Below, in pieces: positions 24,377 to 34,960 of a stretch of 64,000 nt of DNA. Numbering within the stretch: position 1 is the first letter of the stretch; each line of letters begins with the position of its first letter. The notes under the pieces were generated by a model. That model made no database searches. It saw nothing but the letters and a program-made list of their open reading frames with translations, and was not told the DNA's origin. A program made the translations under genes and the position numbers. This DNA is from Austropuccinia psidii. Lineage: Eukaryota; Basidiomycota; Pucciniomycetes; Pucciniales; Sphaerophragmiaceae. Where the stretch lies: assembly GCA_023105745.1 (NCBI GenBank), contig JALGQZ010000004.1, positions 69,057,112 through 69,121,111 of the forward strand. The letters are read 5' to 3'.

Positions 24377-25393
24377 TCAAGCTTTTGAAGAGTTGGGCCC
24401 AGGCTTGTCAGGATATAATGAATGAAAATCTTTGACAAGTTCAGGACAATTCTTGAGGTTTTCGGTTGGTTCCCAAGTGGATCTTTCTGGGTCTTGACTG
24501 AAACCTTTCCATTCCACCAGATACCATAATTTTCCTCTCTTGAGCTTTGAGTCCAGTATTTGAGAGACTTCCCATTCCTCTTCTTCTTCAATGGTGATTG
24601 GAGGAGGAGGCTCTTGATGCCTATTTGGGATTGTTGACGTCTTGACTGGTTCCAAAAGGGAAATGTGGAAAACTGGGTGGATGGATTTCCATTGAGATGG
24701 AAGTTTGAGGTGGTAGGCATGAGTGCTGACTTTCTTCAAGATTGGAAAAGGACCCAGCCATCTTTCAGACAGCTTTTTGGTGGGTCTGGTTGATTTGATG
24801 TTCTTGGAAGAAAGCCATACCATGTCACCAGGATTGAAAACAGGTGGACTTGCTCTACTTTTATCTGCATACCTCTTAAACCTGTTTATGGCAACTTCAA
24901 GTTCTCTCTTGACATCTTGCTGTACTGATTGGATTTTTGTTGATAACTTTCCAGCCGGAGTGTCTTGAGTGATGTGAACTGAGTCAAAATGAGGGTCTCT
25001 TCCATAAACAGTGAAAAACGGTGATTGTTTTGTTGAAGAGTGGTCAGAGTTATTGCAGGCAAATTCAGCCAGAGGGAGCCAGGTGTTCCAATCATCTTGA
25101 TGATAACTGACATACATCCGAAGGTACTGTTCTAGTATCTGATTTACCCTCTCTGTCTGTCCATCAGTTTCTGGATGGTAAGCAGTTGACAAGTCTCTTG
25201 AAATCTTGAGCTGCTGACAAAGGTTGGTCCAAAAAGAAGAAACAAAAAGAGAACCTCGATCACTAACAATGCTTGAAGGAAGGCCATGCTTTGAGAAAAT
25301 ATTCTTGATGAATAAATGGGCCAAATCTAATGAAGTGATTGAAGCTATTGTTGGAATAAAAACCGCCATTTTTGAGAATCTGTCCACTATGAC
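24377..25393 (-). CDS. Element C integrase core, C-terminus and chromodomain (pol, after the in-frame stop)
   Basis: Continues the pol frame after the stop at 25,394-25,396. It holds the integrase second Asp (SIVSDRGSLF) and the Glu ([13 protein letters not shown]), then the GPY-like stretch (LSERWLGPFPILKKVS), then a C-terminal chromodomain: EEEEEWEVSQILDSK, LWYLVEWKGF, STWEPTENL, ending with KA. Chromodomains at this place define chromoviruses and are known in that group to direct insertion to particular chromatin. The first catalytic Asp (MDFITQLP) is upstream of the stop, so both pieces are needed for an active enzyme. 336 codons follow the first Met; homology extends to the stop. Confidence 0.92.
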   Translation of the reverse strand, partial: VIVDRFSKMAVFIPTIASITSLDLAHLFIKNIFSKHGLPSSIVSDRGSLFVSSFWTNLCQQLKISRDLSTAYHPETDGQTERVNQILEQYLRMYVSYHQDDWNTWLPLAEFACNNSDHSSTKQSPFFTVYGRDPHFDSVHITQDTPAGKLSTKIQSVQQDVKRELEVAINRFKRYADKSRASPPVFNPGDMVWLSSKNIKSTRPTKKLSERWLGPFPILKKVSTHAYHLKLPSQWKSIHPVFHISLLEPVKTSTIPNRHQEPPPPITIEEEEEWEVSQILDSKLKRGKLWYLVEWKGFSQDPERSTWEPTENLKNCPELVKDFHSLYPDKPGPNSSKA

Positions 25394-28101
25394 TTAAATT
25401 GAATCAAAGGAATTGGACAGTGGCAATTGAGTGATGAAATCCATTGAAAGACAAATCCAAGGACCACTTGGAATTGGAAGAGGCTTGAGGAGTCCAAACT
25501 TCTTGTGATGAATATTTTTGTTTCTTGAACACTGTTGACAGGATGAGACATAATCCTTGATAAATTGAGTCATGCCGGACCAGTGGAAATCCCGCTTGAC
25601 AAGCTTGAGGGTCTTCTCTTGGCCAGGGTGTCCAGCTAGAGGAGAGTCATGCCGATTTTGAAGTACATTGAGTTGAATTGTGGGGTCATTTGGGACCACC
25701 ACCCGATCTTTGAAAAGGAGAAGTTTGGAAGAGGAATCAAGAGAATAATCTTGGACAGATTTACCTTTACCCAAATCTTCAAGGACACTTCTATATTGAG
25801 AATCTTGCCACACTGCCTTCTGAATTGAATCAATCAAATTTGAAAATGAATCCACCTTGACTGCAAAAAACTTTGAGGCTTGAATTTCATCTTGCTTGAT
25901 TATCTTCTGATAGTTCATTGGATTCTTGCTGATGAAATCCTCCCCCCTCTCCGGGTAAACGTCGTCCCGACGTGACAAGGCATCTGGAAGGGTGGCCAAG
26001 CGGCCAGGGCCGTAAGTGATTGAGAAATGAAATTCAGATAAAAACTCAGCCCAGCGGGCTTGACGGCGAGTGAGAATCCTGGAAGACATGAAATATTGAA
26101 GAGATGAATGATCGGTGAGAACTTCAAAAGGGGAAGAAATGGAAAGAAGAAAAGCTCTCCAGCGCTTGAGAGCCCAGACTATGCCAAGGAGTTCCTTGTC
26201 ATGAATCTCATAATTGAGCTCAGCTGGAAGAAGCTTGCGGCTATTAAATGCAATGGGATGTTTTCCTGAGTCAGAGACCTGACTCAGTACAGCACCCAAG
26301 GCATAATCTGATGCATCGGTCTCTACAATGGTGGGTAGAGAAGGATTGAAGTGAGAAAGGATTGGAGCAGTGGTGAATGCCTCTTTGAGTTGATGAAACT
26401 GTCTAAGAGCTTCCTCATTGAGGGGAAAACGGGAATCTTTCTTGAGGAAACTTGTGAGTGAACTAATTTTCTTTGAATAATTCTTGATGAAACGGCGGTA
26501 AAAATTGGCAAAGCCAAGGAATGATTGAAGAGCCTTGAGGTTTCTTGGAGGTGGCCAATTGAGAATTTGCTGGACTTTTGCTTGGTCCATCTTGAGGCCT
26601 CCAGAAGAAACTACATAACCAAGATATTCCACACTAGAAACATGAAATAGGCATTTGGACGCCTTAGCAAAGAGGTTATTGGCTCTGAGGCTGGAAAGAA
26701 CAGTGGACACATGAGTGACATGTTCTTTCTCAGATTTGGAAAAGACCATAATGTCATCCAAATAAACCACAACATAAACATCAAGCAGATCATAAAAAAT
26801 ATCATTGACGAGATTTTGAAAAGAAGCAGGAGCATTGGTAAGCCCAAATGGCATAACCAAGTACTCATAACTACCATATTTGGTTCTAAAACAAGTCAAA
26901 TGTTCATCACCTTCCTTGATTCTGAGCAGGTTATATGCACCACGCAAATCAATCTTGGAGAAGATAGAAGAACCATTGAAAACAGTGAGAAGCTGATTCA
27001 TAGGAGGAACAGGATACTTGTTCTTCCTAGTAGCAGCATTGAGCTTGCGGTAATCAACACACAAACGGAGGCCACCGTCTTTCTTTTTGACAAAAAGAAC
27101 AGGTGCTCCTGTAGAAGAGGAGCTTGGCCGGATGAAACCTTTCTCTACATTCTCTGAAATGTAGGCCCTGAGTGTATCTGACTCTTGGTTTGATAAAGAG
27201 TAGATCACCCCAACTGGAGGTAGAGACCCCTCCAGTTCGATATGATGATCACAGGCGCGGTGAGGAGGAAGTTTCTCTGCTTTCACCTTGGAAAATACAT
27301 CCAAATATTGGTGATAAACAGAAGGAACAACCTTCATCACGGTTTCTATTTCTTCTGGCTCTTCCTCTTCATCCCACAACTCCTCCAGGGAGTCATGATA
27401 AGATGAAGGAGGAAGGTCCATATTCCCAAAGAAGAGATGAAGTGAAGATACAGAATTATCTTCTCCAACATCTTGAATCTCTTTGAAGACTTCATCTCTA
27501 GATGATAGTAATGACTGATGGGAATTAAGGGAAGGAATATGGACAGAAGACGGAAATGATGGTGTTCTAGAATCACCAACCAGAGCTGCACATGATTTGG
27601 CAGAAGAAAAGTCATTACTGAAAGAAATTGAAGGATCATTATAGTCCTTATGATCAGAATTAAAGGTGATCAATCCTTGCCTCCAATCAATAAATGGATT
27701 AAAATGATTGAGAAAGTCAAAGCCCAATATGAGGTCTTCTCCCTTGGGAGTATCAATGACTAAAAAGTCCCATTCAAAGCTTGGGAAGGAAGGGAGCTCA
27801 ACCATATATTTAGTATGGTGAGTCACAAATAAAGAAGGAGACTCAGAGGAGTCAAGAATAATAAGGGGAATCTTCTCCGGGAGTTCTGACATGGTCAAAG
27901 AATACTTGTGAACAAACTGCTTTGCAATAAATGAGTTGGTAGCACCAGAATCAATGAGAATACTGTAAAACATATCAGAGAGAGAAGAAAAAACAAAAAA
28001 TTTAAGAGAATTTTTGACACCAGTATTCAGAATGCACAATTGTGCTCTGGATGGAAAACTGTGAAGACCATCGAACACAACATGATCTTCACTCAGGCTT
28101 T
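25394..28101 (-). CDS. Element C pol: protease, reverse transcriptase, RNase H, integrase N-terminus
   Basis: An open frame of about 900 codons in the -1 register relative to gag. Numbering from the first start-like codon at 28,078: protease DSGATNSF near residue 43; RT with LRLCVDYRKLN, KIDLRGAYN and the intact catalytic box VVYLDDIMVF near 439; RNase H with [16 protein letters not shown] near 585 and LPDALSRRDD; integrase HHCC finger (HDSPLAGHPGQ...SCQQCSRNK) near 810-850; then the first catalytic Asp in MDFITQLP. It ends in a TAA (25,394-25,396) just after FDSI; element D has a leucine codon there, so this is a one-base nonsense change. Expression probably depends on frameshifting at 28,099-28,105, since the protease region has no convincing start of its own. 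Confidence 0.95.
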
Positions 28102-29430
28102 TCCCTGGCTGGGAAATTTGCCTGACGGTTGGGTAAGCTTGTTTTGAGGCCTTTTGAAACAGGACTCAAGACTATGCTTCCCACCACAATAGGTACAAAG
28201 ACCCTCCTTGATTCTTCTTTCTTTTTCAGAGTTCATGAGCTTGAAATCTTTATTCAACAAAGAAGAATGGGGCTTGTCCCTCTTCTGAAAATTCTTCTTC
28301 TTCTTATGACTTGAACTTGAAGAATTTTGAGGATGAGAAGAACTTGACTTTGAGGCTTCTGGCTTCTTCTCTTGATGATGACTCTTTTCATTTTGCCTCT
28401 CATGGTACCTGGTATCAAGTTCCAGGGTAACGTCCATTAAGTCTTGAAGAGAGTCAATTCTTGAAGGATGGGAGGCCAATTGATCCAAAATCCTGGATGG
28501 CAATCCCTTCCTGAAATGATGGGTGAGAGCTCTTTCACCCCAATCCCCGATTCTTGAGACTAAGCTTCTGAAATCAGCAATGTATAAGGATACATGCCCA
28601 CCTTCTTTCATTCTTAAAGAATCCAACTCAGCTTCTGCTTTTCTGACTTCATTCGGGTCACCAAATAAAGTGAAGAGTTGAGATTCAAATAAACGCCAAG
28701 AATTGAGAAGGTAATTTGAATCTTGATTGGTGAGATTGGAAAGATAAGGCTCAATCCATTTTGCAGCCCTGCCAATGAGAAATGAAGTGGCATAAAGGAC
28801 CTTCTTTCTGTCTTGAGCGAAGTTTGCCGGATCATTGTGAAAAATCAATTGACAAGACTGAATAAAGCTTCTAACTTTGAAGGGCTGAGTCCCATCAAAG
28901 CATTCCGGTGCCTTCATAGATGGAGTCTTGAAGGCTGGTGGTCTTGATGCTTCAGAGGATGAAGCTGCTTGAAGATTGGCCATAATCTGAGTCATTTGCT
29001 GCATGATGGCCAATAGGGATGGTTCAGACTGATGAGAGACAGGCTGATTAGACTGGGCTAGAGTTGGTCCTCCAGTACCTTGGGATGCCTCCACCGGAGC
29101 AGGGACACCTTCAGTACCATCAGACTCTTCCTCTTCCACAGAATTCTCCTCCTCCTCTTCACCATCTTCACCTGGACCTTTGAAAATAGTCCTTGAAGTT
29201 CCTGGAAATCCGCCAACTACTCCTGAGAATGAACATGATCTTCTTGGCCCTCTTCCTTCCTTCCTGGATGGTGCTGCTCCTTCCATGCGGGGTCCTCTAT
29301 CTAATTGGGCCCTCAGTTGAGGAACTGCTGGGGTGCCATCTAGAGGAGCTCTTGGAGTTGGAGTGAGAACAGCTTGAGCTCTGGCCTGAGATCTTGTCTG
29401 TCTTGCCGGAGGTGAGTGTTGAACAGGCAT
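28093..29430 (-). CDS. Element C gag
   Basis: 445 codons from the ATG at 29,428-29,430 (MPVQHSPPARQTRSQ). This start is preferred over the ATG 23 codons upstream because element E gag begins with the same MPVQHSPPA. A basic Pro/Arg-rich N-terminus and an acidic stretch (EDGEEEEENSVEEEES) precede the capsid-like region (SMKAPECFDGTQPF, SFIQSCQLIFHND, AAKWIEPYLSNL, LFTLFGDPNEVRKAE, YIADFRSL). A lysine-rich segment follows, with one zinc knuckle CTYCGGKHSLESC (CX2CX3HX4C) near 412-424. The product would form the virus-like particle and bind element RNA. The frame ends GKA-stop at 28,093 and looks intact. Confidence 0.95.
   Translation of the reverse strand: MPVQHSPPARQTRSQARAQAVLTPTPRAPLDGTPAVPQLRAQLDRGPRMEGAAPSRKEGRGPRRSCSFSGVVGGFPGTSRTIFKGPGEDGEEEEENSVEEEESDGTEGVPAPVEASQGTGGPTLAQSNQPVSHQSEPSLLAIMQQMTQIMANLQAASSSEASRPPAFKTPSMKAPECFDGTQPFKVRSFIQSCQLIFHNDPANFAQDRKKVLYATSFLIGRAAKWIEPYLSNLTNQDSNYLLNSWRLFESQLFTLFGDPNEVRKAEAELDSLRMKEGGHVSLYIADFRSLVSRIGDWGERALTHHFRKGLPSRILDQLASHPSRIDSLQDLMDVTLELDTRYHERQNEKSHHQEKKPEASKSSSSHPQNSSSSSHKKKKNFQKRDKPHSSLLNKDFKLMNSEKERRIKEGLCTYCGGKHSLESCFKRPQNKLTQPSGKFPSQGKA
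28099..28105 (-). promoter_or_regulatory. Candidate -1 ribosomal frameshift heptamer GGGAAAA (element C)
   Basis: On the minus strand the last gag codons read G GGA AAA GCC TGA, an X XXY YYZ heptamer in the gag frame three bases before the stop. A -1 slip moves ribosomes into the frame that becomes pol. Element E keeps the identical heptamer at the matching place; the dead element D has GGTAAAA. Confidence 0.7.
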
Positions 29431-30184
29431 GATATCAGGAATAAAATAAAATAAATGAATTGAAAACCAAAATTTGCTTGAAGTGAAAAGAGTCAACAAT
29501 CAAATCTTGAGGAAAATCAATGAATAAAGTGAAAATCTTCAAGTACGTCAATAAATCAAAATCAAATGAAGTCTTGAAGTCAAATCAAATCAATGTCTTG
29601 AAGTAAATCAATGAATCAAAGTCAAATGAGATCTTCAGGTCAATAAATCAATCAATCAAATCAATCAAAATCAAAATCTTGCAAAATCAATCAATCAAAT
29701 GAAAATCTTGAGGAAAAATCAATTTATGTCAAAATTCTTGATGTGAAAAATCAGCAAAATCAATGAAATCTTCAGGTCAATCAATTTTCTTGAGGTCAAA
29801 GTCAAATATTTCAAATCAATCAATCAATCAAAATCAAGTGAATTATTCTTTTTAAATCAAAATTCTTGAAGAAAAAATCAATTATGAATCTTGATGTGAA
29901 TAACGTGTCTGAATATCTTGATGAAAAATTTGAAAATCAAAGAAAATTAAGATGACGCCTGAATTATGAATGAAATGGAAATTGATGATTTGAAAAAGAT
30001 TTTAAAAAGAATAACAAAATAAAAAATGGGTCAGCTTTCAATTTTCAAAATGAAGAATGAATGAAAGAAAATTGAGAGGTGACGATGAATCATTAAGTTC
30101 ATAAGCGTAAAAGAATCATAATTTCGATGAAATGAGTGAATGAAATTATAAAGAAAGAATGAACAGAATGAAAAAGAAATTATG
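29431..30184 (-). repeat. Element C leader, degenerate GATT/CTCAAGA repeats
   Basis: Between the primer site and gag lies about 750 bp of low-complexity sequence. On the minus strand it is made of GATTGATTGATT runs separated by CTTCAAGA, CTCAAGA and GACTTGA motifs. Elements D (35,643-36,353) and E (61,717-62,411) have equivalent leaders built of the same words but not base-for-base alignable. No frame of note. Confidence 0.75.
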
Positions 30185-30198
30185 AGTTAATTAATATA
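30185..30198 (-). promoter_or_regulatory. Candidate self-priming primer-binding site (element C)
   Basis: The minus strand reads TATATTAATTAACT one base (T) after the 5' LTR end. It is the exact 14-base reverse complement of AGTTAATTAATATA inside the same LTR (30,571-30,584). No TGG-starting tRNA-type site is present here. Confidence 0.65.
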
Positions 30199-30570
30199 AT
30201 GTCACAGGGGCTCTTGGACAGAAATACAAGAGTGGCCTGGCACTCAGCAATCAGGGAACTCACTTGGAAGACTCCAAAAGGATAAAGAGTAAAAGTAATA
30301 AGAATGAATTCCTCTAAAAGATATGCAGGTACAAGATGAGATGCAAAAGAGGAAGGGAAGCCAAATGGCCAAAGAGCCAACCAAGTAAGTCCTTAATCAC
30401 TGTTTCAACCTGCCAAAAATGAATAATGGAATTAGTAAGGATATGACCACCAAGTATCCATTGACAGGCGAAGAAAGAGAAAAAGAGAAAGGTGCTAAAT
30501 GACTGACTTGATAATATCAGTATTTGCTTAACTAAAATGAAAAGAAAATAGAGATAAAATAAAATCAAAA

Positions 30571-30624
30571 TATATTAATTAACTGGGGAAAACCCCCCAG
30601 GGTGGAAAGGGTAGCCGGTATATG
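30571..30624 (-). promoter_or_regulatory. Conserved LTR core: TATA-like box, inverted repeat, primer block
   Basis: On the minus strand, in order: CACATATACCGGC (TATA-like, CATATA at 30,619-30,624), a CTGGGG-6 nt-CCCCAG inverted repeat, then AGTTAATTAATATA starting 35 bases after the TATA-like box. This order is kept in every recognisable short-terminus LTR in the window. I infer a core promoter with transcription starting at or near AGTTAATTAA. Confidence 0.6.
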
Positions 30625-31323
30625 TGAAAAGTTGGGAGCTTGAGTTCTTCAGGCTGAAAACTGATCTGTATTGATCCTTGAGGCTGTATGGATTGTTTTG
30701 GGAACTGATACAGCTGGCTAATATTGAAATTGAATTGGGTTGAATGAATTTCCCATGATTGAAAATGAAATACAGTTCTTGATGGATCCAGACTGTATTG
30801 AAATGAATATGGTTGCCAAGATGGATTGAGTGGAGTTTTGACACTTGACAACTTCTTTTTGGCACTGCCTCTTGAATACACTCGAGAATGAATTGAAAGT
30901 ATTCCCTTGGAAGGAATACTTGGAATGAGAATAACCAATGACTGCTTGATGGCGTCATTGGTCTTTGACGCTGAAACACTTGCTCTTGAGCCTTGATGAT
31001 TCCTCTGAGTGATTGGGTGCCTTGATGACGTGATGAGATGTTAGAATGTTGAAGAGACTATTTGATATTGCTACCATTGAATTGCTGTTGAAAAATGATG
31101 CACAATGATGTATAACATCATTTATGGCATATTGGTTGATTGGCAAGAAGATTACGTCCAAAGGTCTTGAGGTGGAAAGGCAGAGGGAAGAGGATGGATG
31201 TAATGGCTTCAGAGCTTGGAATGGTGTTTCTGGGCCTTTTGGGGTTTTTGGCCACTTTTGGGTTCTGAGCCAAAAACTGGCCCAAAAGGCGGGAAAGTGT
31301 CTTTTGGACACTTTGCGTCAAAG

Positions 31324-31471
31324 TGCGCAAAAATGCGCAAAATATGCAAAAGTGCGCAAATGCGCAAAGTGCGCAAAAATGCGCAAAATGCGCAAAAGTG
31401 CGCAAATATGCGCAAATGCGCAAAGTGCGCAAATGCGCAAAAGTGCGCAAAATGCGCAAAAATGCGCAAAT
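31324..31471. repeat. TGCGCAAA minisatellite in element C 5' LTR
   Basis: Same array as at 23,143-23,280 but one 10-bp unit (AAATGCGCAA) longer, 148 against 138 bp. Confidence 0.95.
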
Positions 31472-31762
31472 GCACATTATGAGCCCAAATGGCCAAAAAC
31501 AGCCATTTGGGCCATTTCCCCTGGTTTTGAGGGAAATGACCAGAAATACCCATTTGGGCATAAATTGCCGCTATGGGTTCTGGATTGAGGTGAAGGGCCA
31601 TGAAGGCCCCAAAACACAAATGGCCATAAATGGTCCATAAGATAATGACGTGGCCATATTGGCCACTGGTGATGGATATGGCCAATTGGCCATAAAGGAA
31701 CCGTGGCTTGATATGCCATATGGGGATCCAAGGAGGTGAATTGCCATGGTTGTGACATTGTT

Positions 31763-32276
31763 CTTGTTCTTCTTCCGTTCTTGGGGAAGTGGGTTGACTT
31801 GGGGCTTGCTGGTAGAAGCTACTGGGGCTTCTTCCTTGGTTGCCTCCTTCTTTTTGATTTGAGGTTTGGATGATAGTGGATTCCATCCATTGGAGTATCT
31901 CACTATTTCCTCCGCTTTGAGGAACTTTTTCAGGATGTGCCAGAGGTTCATCACTCCTTGGTGTATTTGAGGCAACATTTCCCAATCTTTGTCCTTGTAC
32001 ACTGTGTAGTACTGTTTGTATTGGCTCATGTAAATGTCAATTTGACCCCTCTGAATGTGATTTGTACCTGTTTGAGTTGGTCATACTTAGTTCCAATTCA
32101 GGTTCAGATATCATGGGCATTTCTGGTACTTTCCTTTGGGATAAGGCACTTCCTTGTGTGGATTCTGTTTCACTGGGGATATTGCCCTTCCTTTTCCCTT
32201 TTGAGGAATCAATTCTACCTCTGAGTCCAGCTCCATCTGATTGGATGGAGTATTGGGAGCCTCTTCTGGTAGTCAT
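31763..32276 (-). pseudogene. Element A gag, N-terminal part
   Basis: Starts with ATG at 32,276 (MTTRRGSQYSIQSDGAGLRG), paralleling 52,271 in element B. A stop near 32,037 interrupts it; the same frame continues with MGNVASNTPRSDEPLAHPEK until element C breaks in at 31,762. A second frame through the same DNA is also open (DWEMLPQIHQGVM...), as in element B. Compared with B, 18 bp are missing near 31,850. Confidence 0.8.
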
Positions 32277-33014
32277 ATTATAAGAAAAATAAGAAATAAG
32301 AGGATTTCAGAACAGGAATTTTCTTATGGCAATTTATAAATGAGGTACTCACCTTCAGAGTCCTGAATGGTGGGTCCTGGAAAGTCCAATTTCTTGGCTT
32401 TCTTTCTTTTGGTAATTATTGGTGTTGGAGAACTTTGACAAGTTTCTTCCACCAATCTTTCAACAGTGGTTTGGTTCTCCTCTGTTGGGTTGTCTTCAAA
32501 CACTAAAAATGACAAATAAATATAAGTCTTTTATATAAAAGTGTTATTTTTGGTAAGATATGGCAATTTTCCATGTAAAAATTGCTTTTATATCTTTTTT
32601 TATAGAAAAAAAATGAAAATAATTAAAGAAATGAAATTAAAATGAATAAAATAACTTTTTTATTGGCTTTTAATATTTTCCTTATTTTTTATGTTTTTAT
32701 TTTTAAAGAATAAAATAAAAATGAATATGATTCTTTTTATAAAATTAATTTATAATATAAAATTATTTTTAATTTATAAAATATGTTTTTAATCACTAGA
32801 GTCACTCAAAGAACGTTTTTGCAAGTCTAAGGATGTGAAAAACCATGTGTAAGACAGTACAATTGCTTTCCAAATGCCTCAATAGCTTTTAAAATCAATA
32901 AATATAAAATTATTATATAATTTTATTATTATAAGTATAATTTATTATTGGATAAGCCCAATTAGAATCTTTTTAAAGGTCTTTTAGAGTAAATATCATG
33001 GCCAGGCCCCCAAA
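32277..33014 (-). other. Element A leader
   Basis: AT-rich leader between the 5' LTR and gag. It has a short open frame at 32,324-32,515 (TTVERLVEETCQSSPTPII, KKLDFPGPT) also kept in B. A GTGAGT splice-donor-like site is present near 32,347, but the matching acceptor AG seen in B is lost here. Immediately after the LTR the minus strand reads TTTGGGGGCCTGGCCATG; TGGGGGCCTGGC is a possible primer-binding site, with no tRNA assigned. Confidence 0.6.
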
Positions 33015-34960
33015 TGTAAGGTTTGAGTATGAAACAATAAGTAAAAAGTACTAATATTTTACTTATTGTACTATTGATGTCCTTATAAATGAAATAATTA
33101 AGATATAAATAATTATAATAATAGAGAATTATTATAATTATGGCGTAATAATAAGTATATTATCAATAAAATATGATAATATAATTTATATTATAAAATT
33201 TAATATAATAAAATAGATATATTGATATAAAATAATTCATATATATAAAGGCACTTTTCTTATTGTTACAAACCAATAATAAAGGCGTAAAAAACTGTTT
33301 TTTAATAATAAAAAACAATTAATAACAAGAATATTACCAATATTGAAGTTATAAATTAATATAAATACTATTTATATTTATTGAATAATTATTAAAAGAA
33401 TAATATAGAGAAAATTACCTACTTTTAATACTTAATATAATAATTTTGAGATATTTTACGCCAAATAATGTAAATACAACTTATCCAAATTGTATTTACA
33501 ATAAAAAATAGAGAAAATTACAAATATTCTTAATTTTTACATGGAAATGAGTTTTAGAGAGATGTTTAACAAAAACAATTAAACAAATGATTTAATCACG
33601 TCAAAATTGATGATTATAATAAGATGATCTTTGGTCTTTAATAATATAAAAGTTTAATATATAAAGAATAAAGATATTACCTTTTTAATTGTATTAATTT
33701 AATGTTTTTGATGCTTCTGAGGGGAAAACAGAGAAAAAAGAGCTCTATTTATAGTAAATACCTCCCTCCTAGAGTCCAAAAGGCTTCTAGTAGACGTGTA
33801 CTGATCATATCCACTGGAATTGACCAATAATTTAAGGTTTGGCGATGATTACATCATGATCAAACCACATTACATCATTATTACACCATTATTTACAGTT
33901 ATCACTGTAACTCTAAGTTTGATGACGTCAAAGGCTTGGAGGAACCCCGAATTTCGTGGATTTTATTAGTTTTAATCATAAACTAATAGTATTCACCAAT
34001 TGTATCACTTATATGACTGTTAAACTTAATTTAAGGTTACAGTGAGTGATCATAAATGATCAAATTAAGCTCAAACTTTGATCCTTAATAACGTTTAAGA
34101 TTTACACACTAGAGAAATTCAGAGAGTGAATTCTAATAGCTTCCAAGAGCATTTCATTACATCATCAAAACTCTATTTTTGATGATTTTTCTTGTAACTC
34201 ATCTTTTCTGTCGAAATTTAATATTTTAAACTTCAAACTATGATTTCAAGGGGTTATACCTTGAATATTATAATAAAAAATACATCATTCTTCACGAATG
34301 AGCTAGTAGAATCTAACTGTCTACTTTTTTTAAAATTTGGACCACTTTCACAACAAAGTGGTCAACAGCTCAGTTGATTTTAATCAATAATTCCTTACAG
34401 ATTTGAACCTTGTTTATAAATTGTGAAATAAACTTCATTTCTGTATTCCTACAGTAATTACGTGATGACTTTATCTTTGGTTCATCACTCTATCATCCAT
34501 AATTCAAGAGATATTAGCTAAAATCCTTGAATATATGTGTTGACCAAAAAAGTGCATATATTCAGGTTAATTCCTTAAGTATTGGTTTTGAAGCTTAGCT
34601 TATTAATTGTTTTATGTGTGTATTTTTATGGAGAATCCAATGGTACCATTTATTTCACATTTTGTTCATTTGGTTCTGAAATAAATAAGGATTTCTTTTT
34701 TTATAAGGTATTATTACTTATAACTTATTAAATATTGACTTTACAGATATGCCATAAAAGTGGTATATGTGTATTTTACAATGGGGAATCCAATGGTATA
34801 ATTTATTGTACATGTTTATTCATTGAATTTTAAGCTAAACCAAGTTTTATACCAATTTATGGTATTTTTGTAGTTTTAAGGTACTTTTTTTTAATGTATA
34901 ATTAGATTAAATATTTCTTGTAACCTTTTTGGGTATGTGGTCATATCTCAAAGGTTCACA
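33015..34960 (-). repeat. Element A 5' LTR
   Basis: 1,946 bp, TGTAAGGTTTGAGTATG to AAAGGTTCACA on the plus strand. It differs from the 3' LTR at many visible positions and small indels, so A is considerably older than C. Confidence 0.93.
33745..33754 (-). promoter_or_regulatory. TATA box of element A 5' LTR
   Basis: CTATAAATAG on the minus strand, flanked by GAGCTC, inside the block most conserved among the six long A/B-type LTRs here. Confidence 0.6.

Larger units (their letters stand above)
22019..31757 (-). mobile_element. Element C: youngest Ty3/gypsy chromovirus, TSD TTGTT
   Basis: A full-length 9,739-bp short-terminus element inserted in gag of element A. The exact TSD TTGTT lies at 22,014-22,018 and 31,758-31,762. 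3' LTR 22,019-23,566, 5' LTR 30,200-31,757, gag at 28,093-29,430, pol at 24,377-28,101. By eye the LTRs differ by one substitution (TGACTTAATAA at ~22,327 against TGACTTGATAA at ~30,508) and a 10-bp minisatellite unit, so insertion is recent. All catalytic motifs are present; one stop codon in pol is the only obvious coding lesion. Confidence 0.97.
30200..31757 (-). repeat. Element C 5' LTR
   Basis: 1,558 bp, 10 bp longer than its partner through one extra unit in the minisatellite. Its outer end abuts the TTGTT duplication. Confidence 0.96.
12903..34960 (-). mobile_element. Element A: long-LTR Ty3/gypsy chromovirus inserted in gag of D
   Basis: 3' LTR 12,903-14,859 and 5' LTR 33,015-34,960. 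The flanks are GCTTG (12,898-12,902) and GATTG (34,961-34,965). The uninterrupted gag of element C reads GATTG at this point, so this is a 5-bp TSD whose left copy has one mutation. Joining the flanks restores gag continuity. A is itself broken by element C (22,019-31,757) and by a long-LTR-like insertion at 17,096-18,881. Several frameshifts, two TGG-to-TGA nonsense changes and a mutated RT box show that it is inactive. Confidence 0.92.

Noticed and set aside
32998..33014. tRNA-primed binding site TGGGGGCCTGGC in the long-LTR group
   Set aside because: Kept only as a possibility in the leader entries: it starts two bases after the LTR and is shared by A and B, but I cannot name a tRNA whose 3' end it would pair with.
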